A stretch of DNA of 8,504 bases from Chitinophagaceae bacterium. Lineage in GTDB: Bacteria; Bacteroidota; Bacteroidia; Chitinophagales; Chitinophagaceae. Under the pieces are notes generated by a model. The model did not search any database. It was not told where the DNA came from and worked only from the letters and a program-made list of their open reading frames with translations. Positions within the stretch are counted from its first letter, which is position 1; every line of letters starts with the position of its first letter. A program made the position numbers and the translations under genes. Of the stretch, positions 1 to 6,212 are shown piece after piece. Location: assembly GCA_025455665.1 (NCBI GenBank), contig JALOMC010000086.1, positions 1 to 8,504 of the forward strand, given 5' to 3'.

Positions 1-13
1 CCGGTTTTGAAAA

Positions 14-55
14 GATGGCAGATGACAGTTGGCAGTCCGCAATTTGCAGTTTGCA
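14..55. repeat. Heptamer array, '-GCA' family, copy 1
   Basis: Six consecutive 7-bp units lie in perfect phase, starting with GATGGCA and GATGACA and ending with ATTTGCA and GTTTGCA. The last two bases (CA) are invariant and the preceding base is G in all but one unit, while the first four bases drift. The array is the first module of an 86-bp block (13-98) that recurs perfectly at 1397-1482. No coding function is supported. Confidence 0.85.
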
Positions 56-72
56 AGGTGTTGCGTTGCCTT

Positions 73-125
73 CTCAACCTTGACCTCAACCTCGACCTAC
101 TGTCTCCCGACTCCGGACTCCGGAC
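73..125. repeat. Hexamer array followed by TCCSGAC heptamers
   Basis: Positions 73-96 are four 6-bp units (CTCAAC, CTTGAC, CTCAAC, CTCGAC), followed by a linker beginning CTACTG. Positions 105-125 are three 7-bp units: TCCCGAC once and TCCGGAC twice. The order heptamer-GCA, hexamer, CTACTGTC linker, TCCSGAC is repeated at 1398-1521 and, in a diverged form, at 167-365. Confidence 0.85.
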
Positions 126-131
126 TAAATA

Positions 132-159
132 GGTGTTCGGTGTTCGTTGTCCGGTGTTC
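132..159. repeat. GGTGTTC heptamer array
   Basis: Four in-phase 7-bp units occur here: GGTGTTC twice, GTTGTCC, then GGTGTTC. The array sits between the first composite block and the second '-GCA' heptamer array, so it is a further unit family in the same repeat field. Confidence 0.8.
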
Positions 160-166
160 GGAAAAG

Positions 167-222
167 TTGGCAGATGACGGATGGCAGTTGACAGTTGGCA
201 GTCCGCAATTTGCAGTTTGCAA
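167..222. repeat. Heptamer array, '-GCA' family, copy 2
   Basis: Eight consecutive in-phase 7-bp units run from TTGGCAG to TTTGCAA. The 35 bp at 190-224 match 24-58 and 1408-1442 exactly, but the upstream units differ and the sequence after position 224 diverges from the other copies. It is followed by hexamers at 246-263 (CTTGAC, CTCAAC, CTTGAC). Confidence 0.85.
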
Positions 223-293
223 GGCGTAGCGTTTCAACACTCCACCTTGACCTCAACCTTGACCTACTGTCTCCGGTCTCCCGTCTCCCGACT

Positions 294-365
294 TTCGGAC
301 TTCCCGACTCCCCGCCTTCCCAACTTCCGGACTTCCCGACTTCCCGTCTTCCCATCTCCCCGACT
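294..365. repeat. Octamer array just upstream of the chaN-like gene
   Basis: Nine consecutive 8-bp units, all in phase, run from TTCGGACT through TCCCGACT, TCCCAACT and TCCCATCT to CCCCGACT. Every unit ends in CT and most start with TCC, while the middle positions vary. The array ends 34 bp before the start codon at 400, so the promoter and leader of that gene must lie in or right beside it. It is open in one frame on the plus strand and gives a false N-terminal extension with an 8-residue period. Confidence 0.87.
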
Positions 366-399
366 CATACCCCAGCAGCCGAACCCCTATCTTTCACCT

Positions 400-1254
400 A
401 TGAAAAAATTGCTGCTATCGGTACTGCTGTTGTGGGGTATAGCCAGCGTGGCCCAACAGCTACCGGCCTATCAATTGTTTACCGCCAACGGCAAAAAAGC
501 CAACTTCGGCCAGCTGGTAAAAGCCATGCAGGAGCAAGAAGTGATTCTGTTTGGCGAGTACCACGACAATCCTATTGCGCACTGGCTGCAGTTGGAGTTT
601 ACCCGAAAGCTGGGCGAAGCGCAACGACTCACCCTCGGGGCCGAAATGTTTGAGGCCGATAACCAGCAGGCGCTCAACGCTTTTCTGGCGGGGCAGCTGT
701 CGGCCAAAGGGTTGGATAGCAGTGCCCGGCTCTGGAAAAACTACCTGACCGATTATGCGCCGCTGGTGCAATATGCCAAAGAGAAAAACTTCCCATTCAT
801 TGCTACCAATATCCCCCGCCGCTACGCCAGCCTGGTGGCCAAGGGCGGCTTTGAGGCGCTGGACACCGTATCGGCCGAAGCAAAAAAATGGATGATGCCG
901 CTACCTGTGCCGTACGATTCGCTGTTGGACTGCTACAAAAACATGCTGCAAATGATGGGTGGTCACGGCGGCAGTAATCTGCCCAAAGCGCAGGCGGTAA
1001 AAGATGCCAGCATGGCGCATTTTATTTTGCTGCACCTGCAGCCCGGCGTTCCCTTTATTCATTACAATGGCGCTTACCACAGCGATTACTACCAAAGCAT
1101 CAGCTGGTACCTCAAACGAAGCCGGCCAGCGCTTCGCATCGGCACCATCAGCACTGTTACCCAGTCCAATCTTTCCCGGCTCGATAAAGAGCATCTCGGC
1201 AAAGCCGACTTCATCATTGTGGTAGATGAAGATATGACCAGCACCTACAAGTAA
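400..1254 (+). CDS. ChaN/haem-binding uptake-like exported protein
   Basis: The predicted protein is 284 residues and belongs to the ChaN-like (haem-binding uptake, Tiki/TraB-related) family. Seen directly: an N-terminal signal peptide of about 18 residues (MKKLLLSVLLLWGIASVAQ); the GEYHD motif at about residues 52-56, followed by a histidine, which matches the family GExHD signature; the GAEMFE segment; a conserved NIPRRYA stretch; and a C-terminal HYNGAYHSDY motif near residue 221. In Campylobacter, ChaN is a haem-binding outer-membrane lipoprotein linked to iron uptake. Here the signal peptide has no lipobox cysteine, so a soluble periplasmic form is likelier. The start at 400 is chosen because the signal peptide begins there; the frame is open back to 181, but that part is translated repeat. 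No iron-uptake gene is adjacent, so a haem role is inference from family alone. A metalloprotease-like role, as in Tiki proteins, is the alternative. Confidence 0.85.
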   Translation: MKKLLLSVLLLWGIASVAQQLPAYQLFTANGKKANFGQLVKAMQEQEVILFGEYHDNPIAHWLQLEFTRKLGEAQRLTLGAEMFEADNQQALNAFLAGQLSAKGLDSSARLWKNYLTDYAPLVQYAKEKNFPFIATNIPRRYASLVAKGGFEALDTVSAEAKKWMMPLPVPYDSLLDCYKNMLQMMGGHGGSNLPKAQAVKDASMAHFILLHLQPGVPFIHYNGAYHSDYYQSISWYLKRSRPALRIGTISTVTQSNLSRLDKEHLGKADFIIVVDEDMTSTYK

Positions 1255-1566
1255 ATACAACGTACCAGGTGCAAGACAGTGGTTTCTGCCGTTGGGATGA
1301 AGGACAATGAAAGTTTGCAATCGGCAGTTGGCAGGGTGTTATGTTGCCTTCTCAATCTCAACCTTGACCTACTGTCTCCGGTCTCCGGACGCCAAGAGAT
1401 GGCAGATGACAGTTGGCAGTCCGCAATTTGCAGTTTGCAAGGTGTTGCGTTGCCTTCTCAACCTTGACCTCAACCTCGACCTCAACCTCGACCTACTGTC
1501 TCCGGACTCCGGACTCCCGACTCCCGACTTTCCGACTTCCCGACTTTCCGACTTCCGGACTTCCCG
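1255..1566. repeat. Composite repeat field between chaN-like gene and IS
   Basis: This 312-bp stretch has no credible gene. After about 50 bp of ordinary sequence it holds a degenerate composite copy (about 1313-1390), then a full composite: '-GCA' heptamers (1398-1439), six hexamers (1457-1492), a CTACTGTC linker, three TCCSGAC heptamers (1501-1521) and octamers (1522-1561). Compared with the copy at 13-125 it has two extra hexamers. No rho-independent terminator is visible after the stop at 1254. Confidence 0.85.
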
Positions 1567-1594
1567 TGTCATGTCCTGAAAAAAGTTGACAGTT

Positions 1595-2512
1595 TTACGT
1601 TGTCCGTTCGAAAGACGCGGCACCTTGCTCTGTGGTGGAGCCGGTCCGCGTCTTTCGACCTGCCTGATGCACTTCTGCAGGCTTGCTGAGGTTTAAGGAC
1701 CAGTGAGGCCGCTTGTGATTGTAGAGGTAGACAGCTTGCCGGGTAGCCTTGATAGCGTGGGCAATATCCAAGAACTCAGCTTCCAGCATGTACTCCTCTT
1801 TGAGGATACCGTTGATTCTTTCAGCAATAGCATTATCGTAGCAGTTACCGGCTTCGCCCATGGATATTTGGATTTTGTTCTTTTTCAACAAGCTGGTGTA
1901 GGCCCTGCAGCAGTATTGGATACCCCGATCAGAGTGGTGGATCAGACCACAGGTGCGGTCGCTTTGGCTGATTGCCTGCTTTAAGCTTTTGAGGGCACCT
2001 TCCACTGCCAGACTATGGTCTACATGCCAACCTACAATCTTGCGGGAGTAGACATCGCTGACCAGCGAGAGGTATACAAAACCACGCCGGGTGCGCAGGT
2101 AGGTAATATCGGATACCCAAGCCTGATGTGGCGCCGCAATTGTGGCTTGCTTCAGCTTGTTGTTGTACTTATAAAATGCATGATCAGACTGTGTGGTAAC
2201 AGCATAGCGACGCTTTCGCTTTATCAGCAAGTCGTGACAACGTAGTAAATCAAAGAACTTATCGCGGCCAAAGCCACGGCCAAGCAGCTGTATCTCGGTA
2301 CGCAACTCATGGTATAGTTTGCGCCCTCCCAACCTGGCCTGCTCGTGCCGACGGGCTTTTACCAGTTGTAGCAGGGCGGCTTCGCCGGCAGCGCAGCTGG
2401 CGCCGCACTGCCTACACTTGTAGTAGGCCTGCCGGCTTATACCCAGGTAGCTGCAAAGAGCCGTTATGCTGTATCGCCCTTCGAGGGAGGCTGCACAACT
2501 GTACCAAAGCTT
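1595..2512 (-). CDS. IS3-family transposase OrfB (DDE catalytic domain), read by -1 frameshift
   Basis: This is the rve-type DDE integrase domain of an IS3-family transposase. The catalytic triad is visible: D in WVSDITYL, D in HHSDRGIQY, and E in NAIAERING. The C-terminal YNHKRPHWSLN block is typical of the family. An HTH_21-like region, including YLGISRQAYYK and a LGGRKLYHEL segment, precedes the catalytic domain. The frame is open from the stop at 1595 back through the A8 run at 2511-2518. No convincing independent start was found, so it is annotated from the slip site and is probably made as an OrfAB fusion of about 419 residues (114 from OrfA and 305 here). A TTG at 2332 would give a truncated 245-residue product lacking the N-terminal HTH-like region. 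No internal stop or missing catalytic residue was seen. Confidence 0.88.
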   Translation of the reverse strand, partial: KLWYSCAASLEGRYSITALCSYLGISRQAYYKCRQCGASCAAGEAALLQLVKARRHEQARLGGRKLYHELRTEIQLLGRGFGRDKFFDLLRCHDLLIKRKRRYAVTTQSDHAFYKYNNKLKQATIAAPHQAWVSDITYLRTRRGFVYLSLVSDVYSRKIVGWHVDHSLAVEGALKSLKQAISQSDRTCGLIHHSDRGIQYCCRAYTSLLKKNKIQISMGEAGNCYDNAIAERINGILKEEYMLEAEFLDIAHAIKATRQAVYLYNHKRPHWSLNLSKPAEVHQAGRKTRTGSTTEQGAASFERTT

Positions 2513-2853
2513 TTTTTTAAATCGGTCTTGTACAGCTTATCAGCCTGCTTTACCAGCTCTTCCAGGCAGTCCTTAGCCAGATAAGCATCAGCCAGTTTCA
2601 GCTTCAGCTGACGATTCTCAGCCTCCAGTTGCTTCAGTCGATCTGTTTCATTCATCGTTTCTATCCTCACTATTTTGTTTAGCAAATGATTCTTACCCAA
2701 CACACGAAGCCACGCCTGAACCGTACTACACCCCCCAATCCCATACTTACGCCGTACATCCGCTAAACTACGGCCCGACTCAATCTCCTCCACCACCATT
2801 TGCTTGAAGCTAATACTGTACCGAACAATCGTTCGACTTCCCTTTGATGACAT
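2464..2853 (-). CDS. IS3-family transposase OrfA (HTH and leucine-zipper protein)
   Basis: The 129-residue product has the usual OrfA plan. An N-terminal helix-turn-helix covers roughly residues 10-50 and includes FKQMVVEEIESG and DVRRKYGIGG; a coiled-coil segment follows (DRLKQLEAENRQLKLKLADAYLAK). The helix-turn-helix would bind the IS ends and the coiled coil mediates oligomerisation; both roles are known for the family. The start at 2853 is preferred because a GGGGAA ribosome-binding-like sequence lies six bases upstream and because an extended start at 2997 would begin outside the element, in host repeat. The frame ends at 2464, after the A8 slip site, overlapping OrfB in the -1 frame. 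Confidence 0.87.
   Translation of the reverse strand: MSSKGSRTIVRYSISFKQMVVEEIESGRSLADVRRKYGIGGCSTVQAWLRVLGKNHLLNKIVRIETMNETDRLKQLEAENRQLKLKLADAYLAKDCLEELVKQADKLYKTDLKKSFGTVVQPPSKGDTA
2511..2518 (-). promoter_or_regulatory. Slippery A8 run for -1 ribosomal frameshifting
   Basis: On the minus strand orfA reads TTA AAA AAA AGC. Sliding back one base at the A run puts ribosomes in the orfB frame at AAA AAA AAG. IS3-family elements commonly make OrfAB at A6G or A7 slip sites, so the location and direction fit. I did not find a clear downstream stimulatory hairpin by eye. Confidence 0.8.
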
Positions 2854-2910
2854 ATTGTTCCCCTTTTTGGTTCCATTCAATATGTCAACCAGTTTCAGGA
2901 CGTGACACGG

Positions 2911-3181
2911 CCGGGGTAAGTCTGGAGACCGTAGTCTGTAGTCTGGAAATTGCGAGGCAAGCATGGCCACCATCTTCCGGATGATCGACTGCTTCAAGCA
3001 CCTTGAAGCTTACCCTAACACCCGACAACTGACACCCAACACCGTACAGTCTTCTCCTGCCATCCGCCATCTGTCATCTGCCATCTTTCGGCTTATCGAG
3101 TGCTTCAGGCACTTCGCAACTTACCCTAACACCCGACAACCGACACCGAACAACTACCCGCTTCGTATTTTCGCCGCTCGT
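2911..3181. repeat. Repeat field upstream of trmD with 111-bp tandem duplication
   Basis: This non-coding stretch holds heptamer arrays unlike those left of the IS: four AGTCTGG-type units (2919-2946), CCATCTG-type units around 3059-3086, and ACACCCG-type units around 3017-3044 and 3128-3155. A segment starting near 2974 recurs imperfectly 111 bp later, with a shared CTTACCCTAACACCCGACAA at 3009 and 3120. The first copy contains a perfect 8-bp inverted repeat. The field ends right at trmD, so its promoter and leader must lie within it. Confidence 0.8.
2991..3009. repeat. Perfect short hairpin in the trmD upstream repeat
   Basis: GCTTCAAG and CTTGAAGC are exact reverse complements separated by three bases (CAC). 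The equivalent place in the second 111-bp copy (from about 3102) keeps GTGCTTCAGGCAC, which can form only a shorter stem. There is no T tract, so it is not an obvious terminator. Confidence 0.75.
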
Positions 3182-3868
3182 ATGCACATCGATATTCTGA
3201 CTGTACTGCCCGAGCTGCTCGAAAGTCCGCTGAACCACAGCATTATGAAACGAGCCCAGGACAAGGGCCTGCTGACCGTGCGGGTACACCACCTGCGCCG
3301 CTGGGCAGTAAATGAATACGGCCAGGTAGACGACTACCAGTACGGCGGTGGCGCCGGCATGGTCATGATGTGCGAACCACTGGTGAAAGCCATCGAAGAA
3401 CTGCAGGCCGAAGGCGGCGCTTTCGACGAAATCATTTACATGACGCCCGATGGCAAGCGCTTTGAGCAGCGAGATGCCAACCAGCTGAGCCTGCAGGAGC
3501 GGCTGCTCATTATTTGCGGCCACTACAAAGGCATTGATGAACGGATACGGCAACAGTTGGTGACCCGCGAAATTTCGATTGGCGATTTTGTACTAAGCGG
3601 TGGCGAAATACCCGCCGCCCTGGTGGTAGACGCCATTGGCCGCCTGCTGCCTGGCGTTCTGAACGATGAAACATCGGCGCTGTTCGATTCATTTCAGGAT
3701 GGGCTGCTGGCCCCGCCGGTGTATACGCGGCCGGCCGATTTCAGGGGCTGGAAAGTGCCGGACATTTTGCTGAGCGGCGACCCGCGTAAAATAGAAGATT
3801 GGCGCCACGAGCAGGCAGTACAGCGCACTGCCGAGCGGCGCCCCGACCTGCTCGACGATCAGGCCTGA
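3182..3868 (+). CDS. trmD: tRNA (guanine-N1-)-methyltransferase TrmD
   Basis: The 228-residue product methylates N1 of G37 in tRNAs using S-adenosylmethionine, which prevents +1 frameshifting; this is established for the family. Signature segments seen: the N-terminal MHIDILTVLPELL; YGGGAGMVM, where most homologues have P instead of A; LIICGHYKGIDERI, matching the family CGRYEGIDER; and EISIGDFVLSGGEIPA, which belongs to the trefoil knot that binds SAM. The C-terminal GWKVPDILLSGDP and EDWRHEQAVQRT blocks are also typical. Length is normal for TrmD (about 225-250). The start at 3182 is chosen because homology begins at this methionine; the frame is open back to 2963, but the extra 73 codons are repeat sequence. 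The usual bacterial neighbours rpsP, rimM and rplS are absent, and an IS lies 274 bp upstream. Confidence 0.96.
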   Translation: MHIDILTVLPELLESPLNHSIMKRAQDKGLLTVRVHHLRRWAVNEYGQVDDYQYGGGAGMVMMCEPLVKAIEELQAEGGAFDEIIYMTPDGKRFEQRDANQLSLQERLLIICGHYKGIDERIRQQLVTREISIGDFVLSGGEIPAALVVDAIGRLLPGVLNDETSALFDSFQDGLLAPPVYTRPADFRGWKVPDILLSGDPRKIEDWRHEQAVQRTAERRPDLLDDQA

Positions 3869-3932
3869 TACCGCTCATCCAATTCGTGCAGGCGGCAGGC
3901 TGGGTTCGTCGTCATATCCGCAGCGTGGGTGC

Positions 3933-3940
3933 TACTTTTG
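3933..3940 (+). promoter_or_regulatory. Candidate Bacteroidota -7 promoter element
   Basis: TACTTTTG matches the Bacteroidota -7 consensus TAnnTTTG and lies 20 bp before the start at 3961. No good -33 TTTG/TTG element was found at the expected distance, so this is tentative. If real, the downstream gene has its own promoter and a very short leader, and is not simply read through from trmD. Confidence 0.4.
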
Positions 3941-3960
3941 CGCCTCCCTTTTTTACCATC

Positions 3961-6195
3961 ATGAAAAAGCTTTGGTTGACAGGTCTGCTTTGGCTGGCCG
4001 TATGGGCGCAGGCGCAGGTGCCGGCTTCCAAATCGGCATCGGGCCTCACGCCGCTGCAGCAGTCGTTTCAAACCAGTATTCGCAAAACCACAGTGCCCAT
4101 TAAAATAGATGGCCGGCTGGACGAGGCCGTGTGGAAAGAGGGAAAGGAAATCACCGGCTTTTGGCGAAAGTTTCCTACCGATGGGGCCCCGGGCGCCCGC
4201 CAAACCCTGGTACGTGTCACTTTCGACGACAAGCATCTGTACGTAGGTGCCATTGCCTACGACTCGGGCAAAAACTTTATACAGACCCTGAAGCGGGATG
4301 GGGGCCACGATGGCAGCGATGGTTTTGCTATCGTGCTCGATCCGCTGAATCAACACACCAATGGTTTCTTTTTTGTTGTCAATGCCTTCAATTCGCAAAG
4401 CGAAGACCAGCTGACCACCAACAATGGTCCGAATTTTAGTTGGGACCATACCTGGTACAGTGCTACTACCCGCCATGCCGATCATTGGGTGGCCGAAATG
4501 GCCATTCCATTCAAAAGCCTGCGCTACAATAGTACCCAGCTCACCTGGGGGCTCAACTTTGTGCGCATTGATACCAAAACCAACGAGTACAGCTGCTGGA
4601 CCAAAGTACCGGTCAACTTTGCCAGCTGGGACCTTGGCTACACTGGTGCCCTGCATTGGGAAACGGCGCCGCCAGCCGCCGGTAGCAATATTGTGGTCAA
4701 TCCGTACATCACCGGGCAGGCCAGTAGTGCCCAAACCAATGGCAGCCAGCAGTACGATGGAAAAGCCAATGCTGGTTTCGATGCCAAGGTAGGCCTCACT
4801 TCATCGCTCAATCTCGACTTGACGGTGAACCCCGATTTTTCGCAGATTGAGGTAGACCAACAAGTAACCAACCTGACGCGGTTCAATATTTTTCTACCGG
4901 AGCGACGCACCTTTTTTCTTGAAAATGCCGATCTGTTTGCCAATTATGGCATTGACCCCATACGGCCATTTTATAGCCGCCGCATTGGCCTGGATGCCAA
5001 TAACCAGGCCGTGCCCATACTGGCAGGTACAAGGGTTACCGGCAGTGTGACGCCTTCTACCCGCCTGGGGGTGATGAACATGCAGACGGGTAACAGAGGC
5101 GACTACAAAGCCGAGAATTTTACCGCTGTAAGTGTGAACCAACGGGTGCTGAAGCGGTCGAGCATTCGAACTTATTTTCTTAATCGGCAGGGTTTTTTGA
5201 GCGAAGAAGAGAAACGGCAAAATCCGCTGGCGGCTTACGGTCGCAATGCCGGTACTGAATGGCTGTATACCAATACCCCCGGCACCGTCAATGTGTGGGG
5301 CGCTGTGCACAAATCATTCAAGCCGGGCATTCACAACGCCGATCTGTTTTGGAACGGTGGCTTTGCGGTAGACAAGCGGCGTTTTAACGTGGTGCTCGAC
5401 TGGGTAGATGTAGGCACCAACTACTACACCGACATGGGTTTTGTACAGCGCATCGAGAACTATGATGCCCTGCGGGATACCAGCATTCGCCTCGGTTTCA
5501 AACACCTGTACAACGAAATGCAGTACCGTATTTTTCCTGAAAAAAAAGCGGTCAATACCATTCGTATCAACCTCGAAAACTTTGTAGTGTGGAACCCCGA
5601 TGGCAGTTTCAATGAGCGAAATCACACCTTCAGTACCAACCTGCAGTTTGATAATACGTCCAATATATCGGGCGGCACGCAGCTCAATGAAGTACAGTTG
5701 TTGTTCCCCATTTCGTTCACGGGTGCTACGCCGCTGCCAGCAGGCAATTATCGCTTCTGGCGCTACTTTGCCGGCTACGACGCCGATTTCAGAAAGCCGG
5801 TGGCTTTTGGCGGGCGCATCAGCGTGGGTGAGTTTTATGGCGGGCAGTTTACCTCATTGCGGGGCACACTCAGCTGGCGGCAGGTGCCCAATTTTAGCCT
5901 GGTGCTGCAGGCCGAGTACAACCGGCTGAAGTTTCCCGGCGAGTACGGCGAAGGCGAAATACTGCTGATTGCTCCACGCATCGATGTCAACTTTACTACC
6001 AGTATTTTCTGGACTACGTTTTTGCAATACAATACACAAGCCAACAATTTCAATATCAACAGCCGTTTTCAGTGGCGCTTTCGCCCCATGAGCGACCTGT
6101 ATGTGGTGTACACCGACAACTACTTTACCGACCCATTGTTGAAAAACAAGAACCGGGCGCTGGTGCTAAAGCTGAATTATTGGTTGAATATCTGA
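3961..6195 (+). CDS. Exported CBM9-like/DUF5916 outer-membrane-type protein
   Basis: The product is 744 residues. A signal peptide is visible (residues 1-20, MKKLWLTGLLWLAVWAQAQ, likely cut after AQA). Residues about 45-235 form a CBM9-like sugar-binding fold, with KIDGRLDEAVW, KHLYVGAIAYD, DGFAIVLDP and WVAEMAIPFKSLRY as landmarks. The rest matches DUF5916: VNPDFSQIEVDQQVTNLTRFNIFLPERRTFFLEN around residues 290-322 is the hallmark. The long C-terminal region alternates polar and hydrophobic residues and ends in a strand-like LVLKLNYWLNI, which suggests an outer-membrane beta-barrel. The function is not established; a carbohydrate- or envelope-related role is inference from the CBM9-like part. 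The start at 3961 is set by the signal peptide; the frame is open to 3799, but that part lies inside trmD. It lies 92 bp after trmD and converges with the next gene. Confidence 0.88.
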   Translation: MKKLWLTGLLWLAVWAQAQVPASKSASGLTPLQQSFQTSIRKTTVPIKIDGRLDEAVWKEGKEITGFWRKFPTDGAPGARQTLVRVTFDDKHLYVGAIAYDSGKNFIQTLKRDGGHDGSDGFAIVLDPLNQHTNGFFFVVNAFNSQSEDQLTTNNGPNFSWDHTWYSATTRHADHWVAEMAIPFKSLRYNSTQLTWGLNFVRIDTKTNEYSCWTKVPVNFASWDLGYTGALHWETAPPAAGSNIVVNPYITGQASSAQTNGSQQYDGKANAGFDAKVGLTSSLNLDLTVNPDFSQIEVDQQVTNLTRFNIFLPERRTFFLENADLFANYGIDPIRPFYSRRIGLDANNQAVPILAGTRVTGSVTPSTRLGVMNMQTGNRGDYKAENFTAVSVNQRVLKRSSIRTYFLNRQGFLSEEEKRQNPLAAYGRNAGTEWLYTNTPGTVNVWGAVHKSFKPGIHNADLFWNGGFAVDKRRFNVVLDWVDVGTNYYTDMGFVQRIENYDALRDTSIRLGFKHLYNEMQYRIFPEKKAVNTIRINLENFVVWNPDGSFNERNHTFSTNLQFDNTSNISGGTQLNEVQLLFPISFTGATPLPAGNYRFWRYFAGYDADFRKPVAFGGRISVGEFYGGQFTSLRGTLSWRQVPNFSLVLQAEYNRLKFPGEYGEGEILLIAPRIDVNFTTSIFWTTFLQYNTQANNFNINSRFQWRFRPMSDLYVVYTDNYFTDPLLKNKNRALVLKLNYWLNI

Positions 6196-6212
6196 TAAGG
6201 TGCCGGCGGCCG

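Larger units (their letters stand above)
1567..2907 (-). mobile_element. IS3-family insertion sequence, apparently intact
   Basis: The element is about 1341 bp and carries orfA and orfB on the minus strand. Its ends form an imperfect inverted repeat. Positions 1564-1591 match the reverse complement of 2883-2910 at 24 of 28 bases, with a shared GTCCTGAAA core and a shared GTTGACA block. I place the termini at the TGTCA dinucleotide boundary (1567 and 2907), because IS3 elements usually begin with TG and because the bases just left of 1567 continue the host octamer array in phase. No 3-5 bp target duplication is visible for any of the boundaries tried. The element sits inside the repeat field between the chaN-like gene and trmD. 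Confidence 0.85.

Noticed and set aside
1..399. CRISPR array
   Set aside because: The units are 6-8 bp and directly abutting, with no 20-40 bp repeats or unique spacers and no cas genes.
13..1482. Diversity-generating retroelement template and variable repeats
   Set aside because: No reverse transcriptase gene is present, and the differences between copies are whole-unit changes rather than adenine-specific substitutions in a coding region.
1564..1566. IS left end extended to CCG
   Set aside because: These bases match the right end but also continue the host octamer in phase, so the match may be chance; the TG terminus at 1567 fits the family better.
2464..2997. 177-residue version of IS OrfA
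   Set aside because: Its first 48 codons begin outside the IS end in host repeat; the start at 2853 has a ribosome-binding-like sequence and leads straight into the HTH.
3859..4734. 291-codon minus-strand open frame
   Set aside because: It lies antisense to the well-supported trmD end and DUF5916 gene and its translation shows no recognisable domain; it is a shadow.
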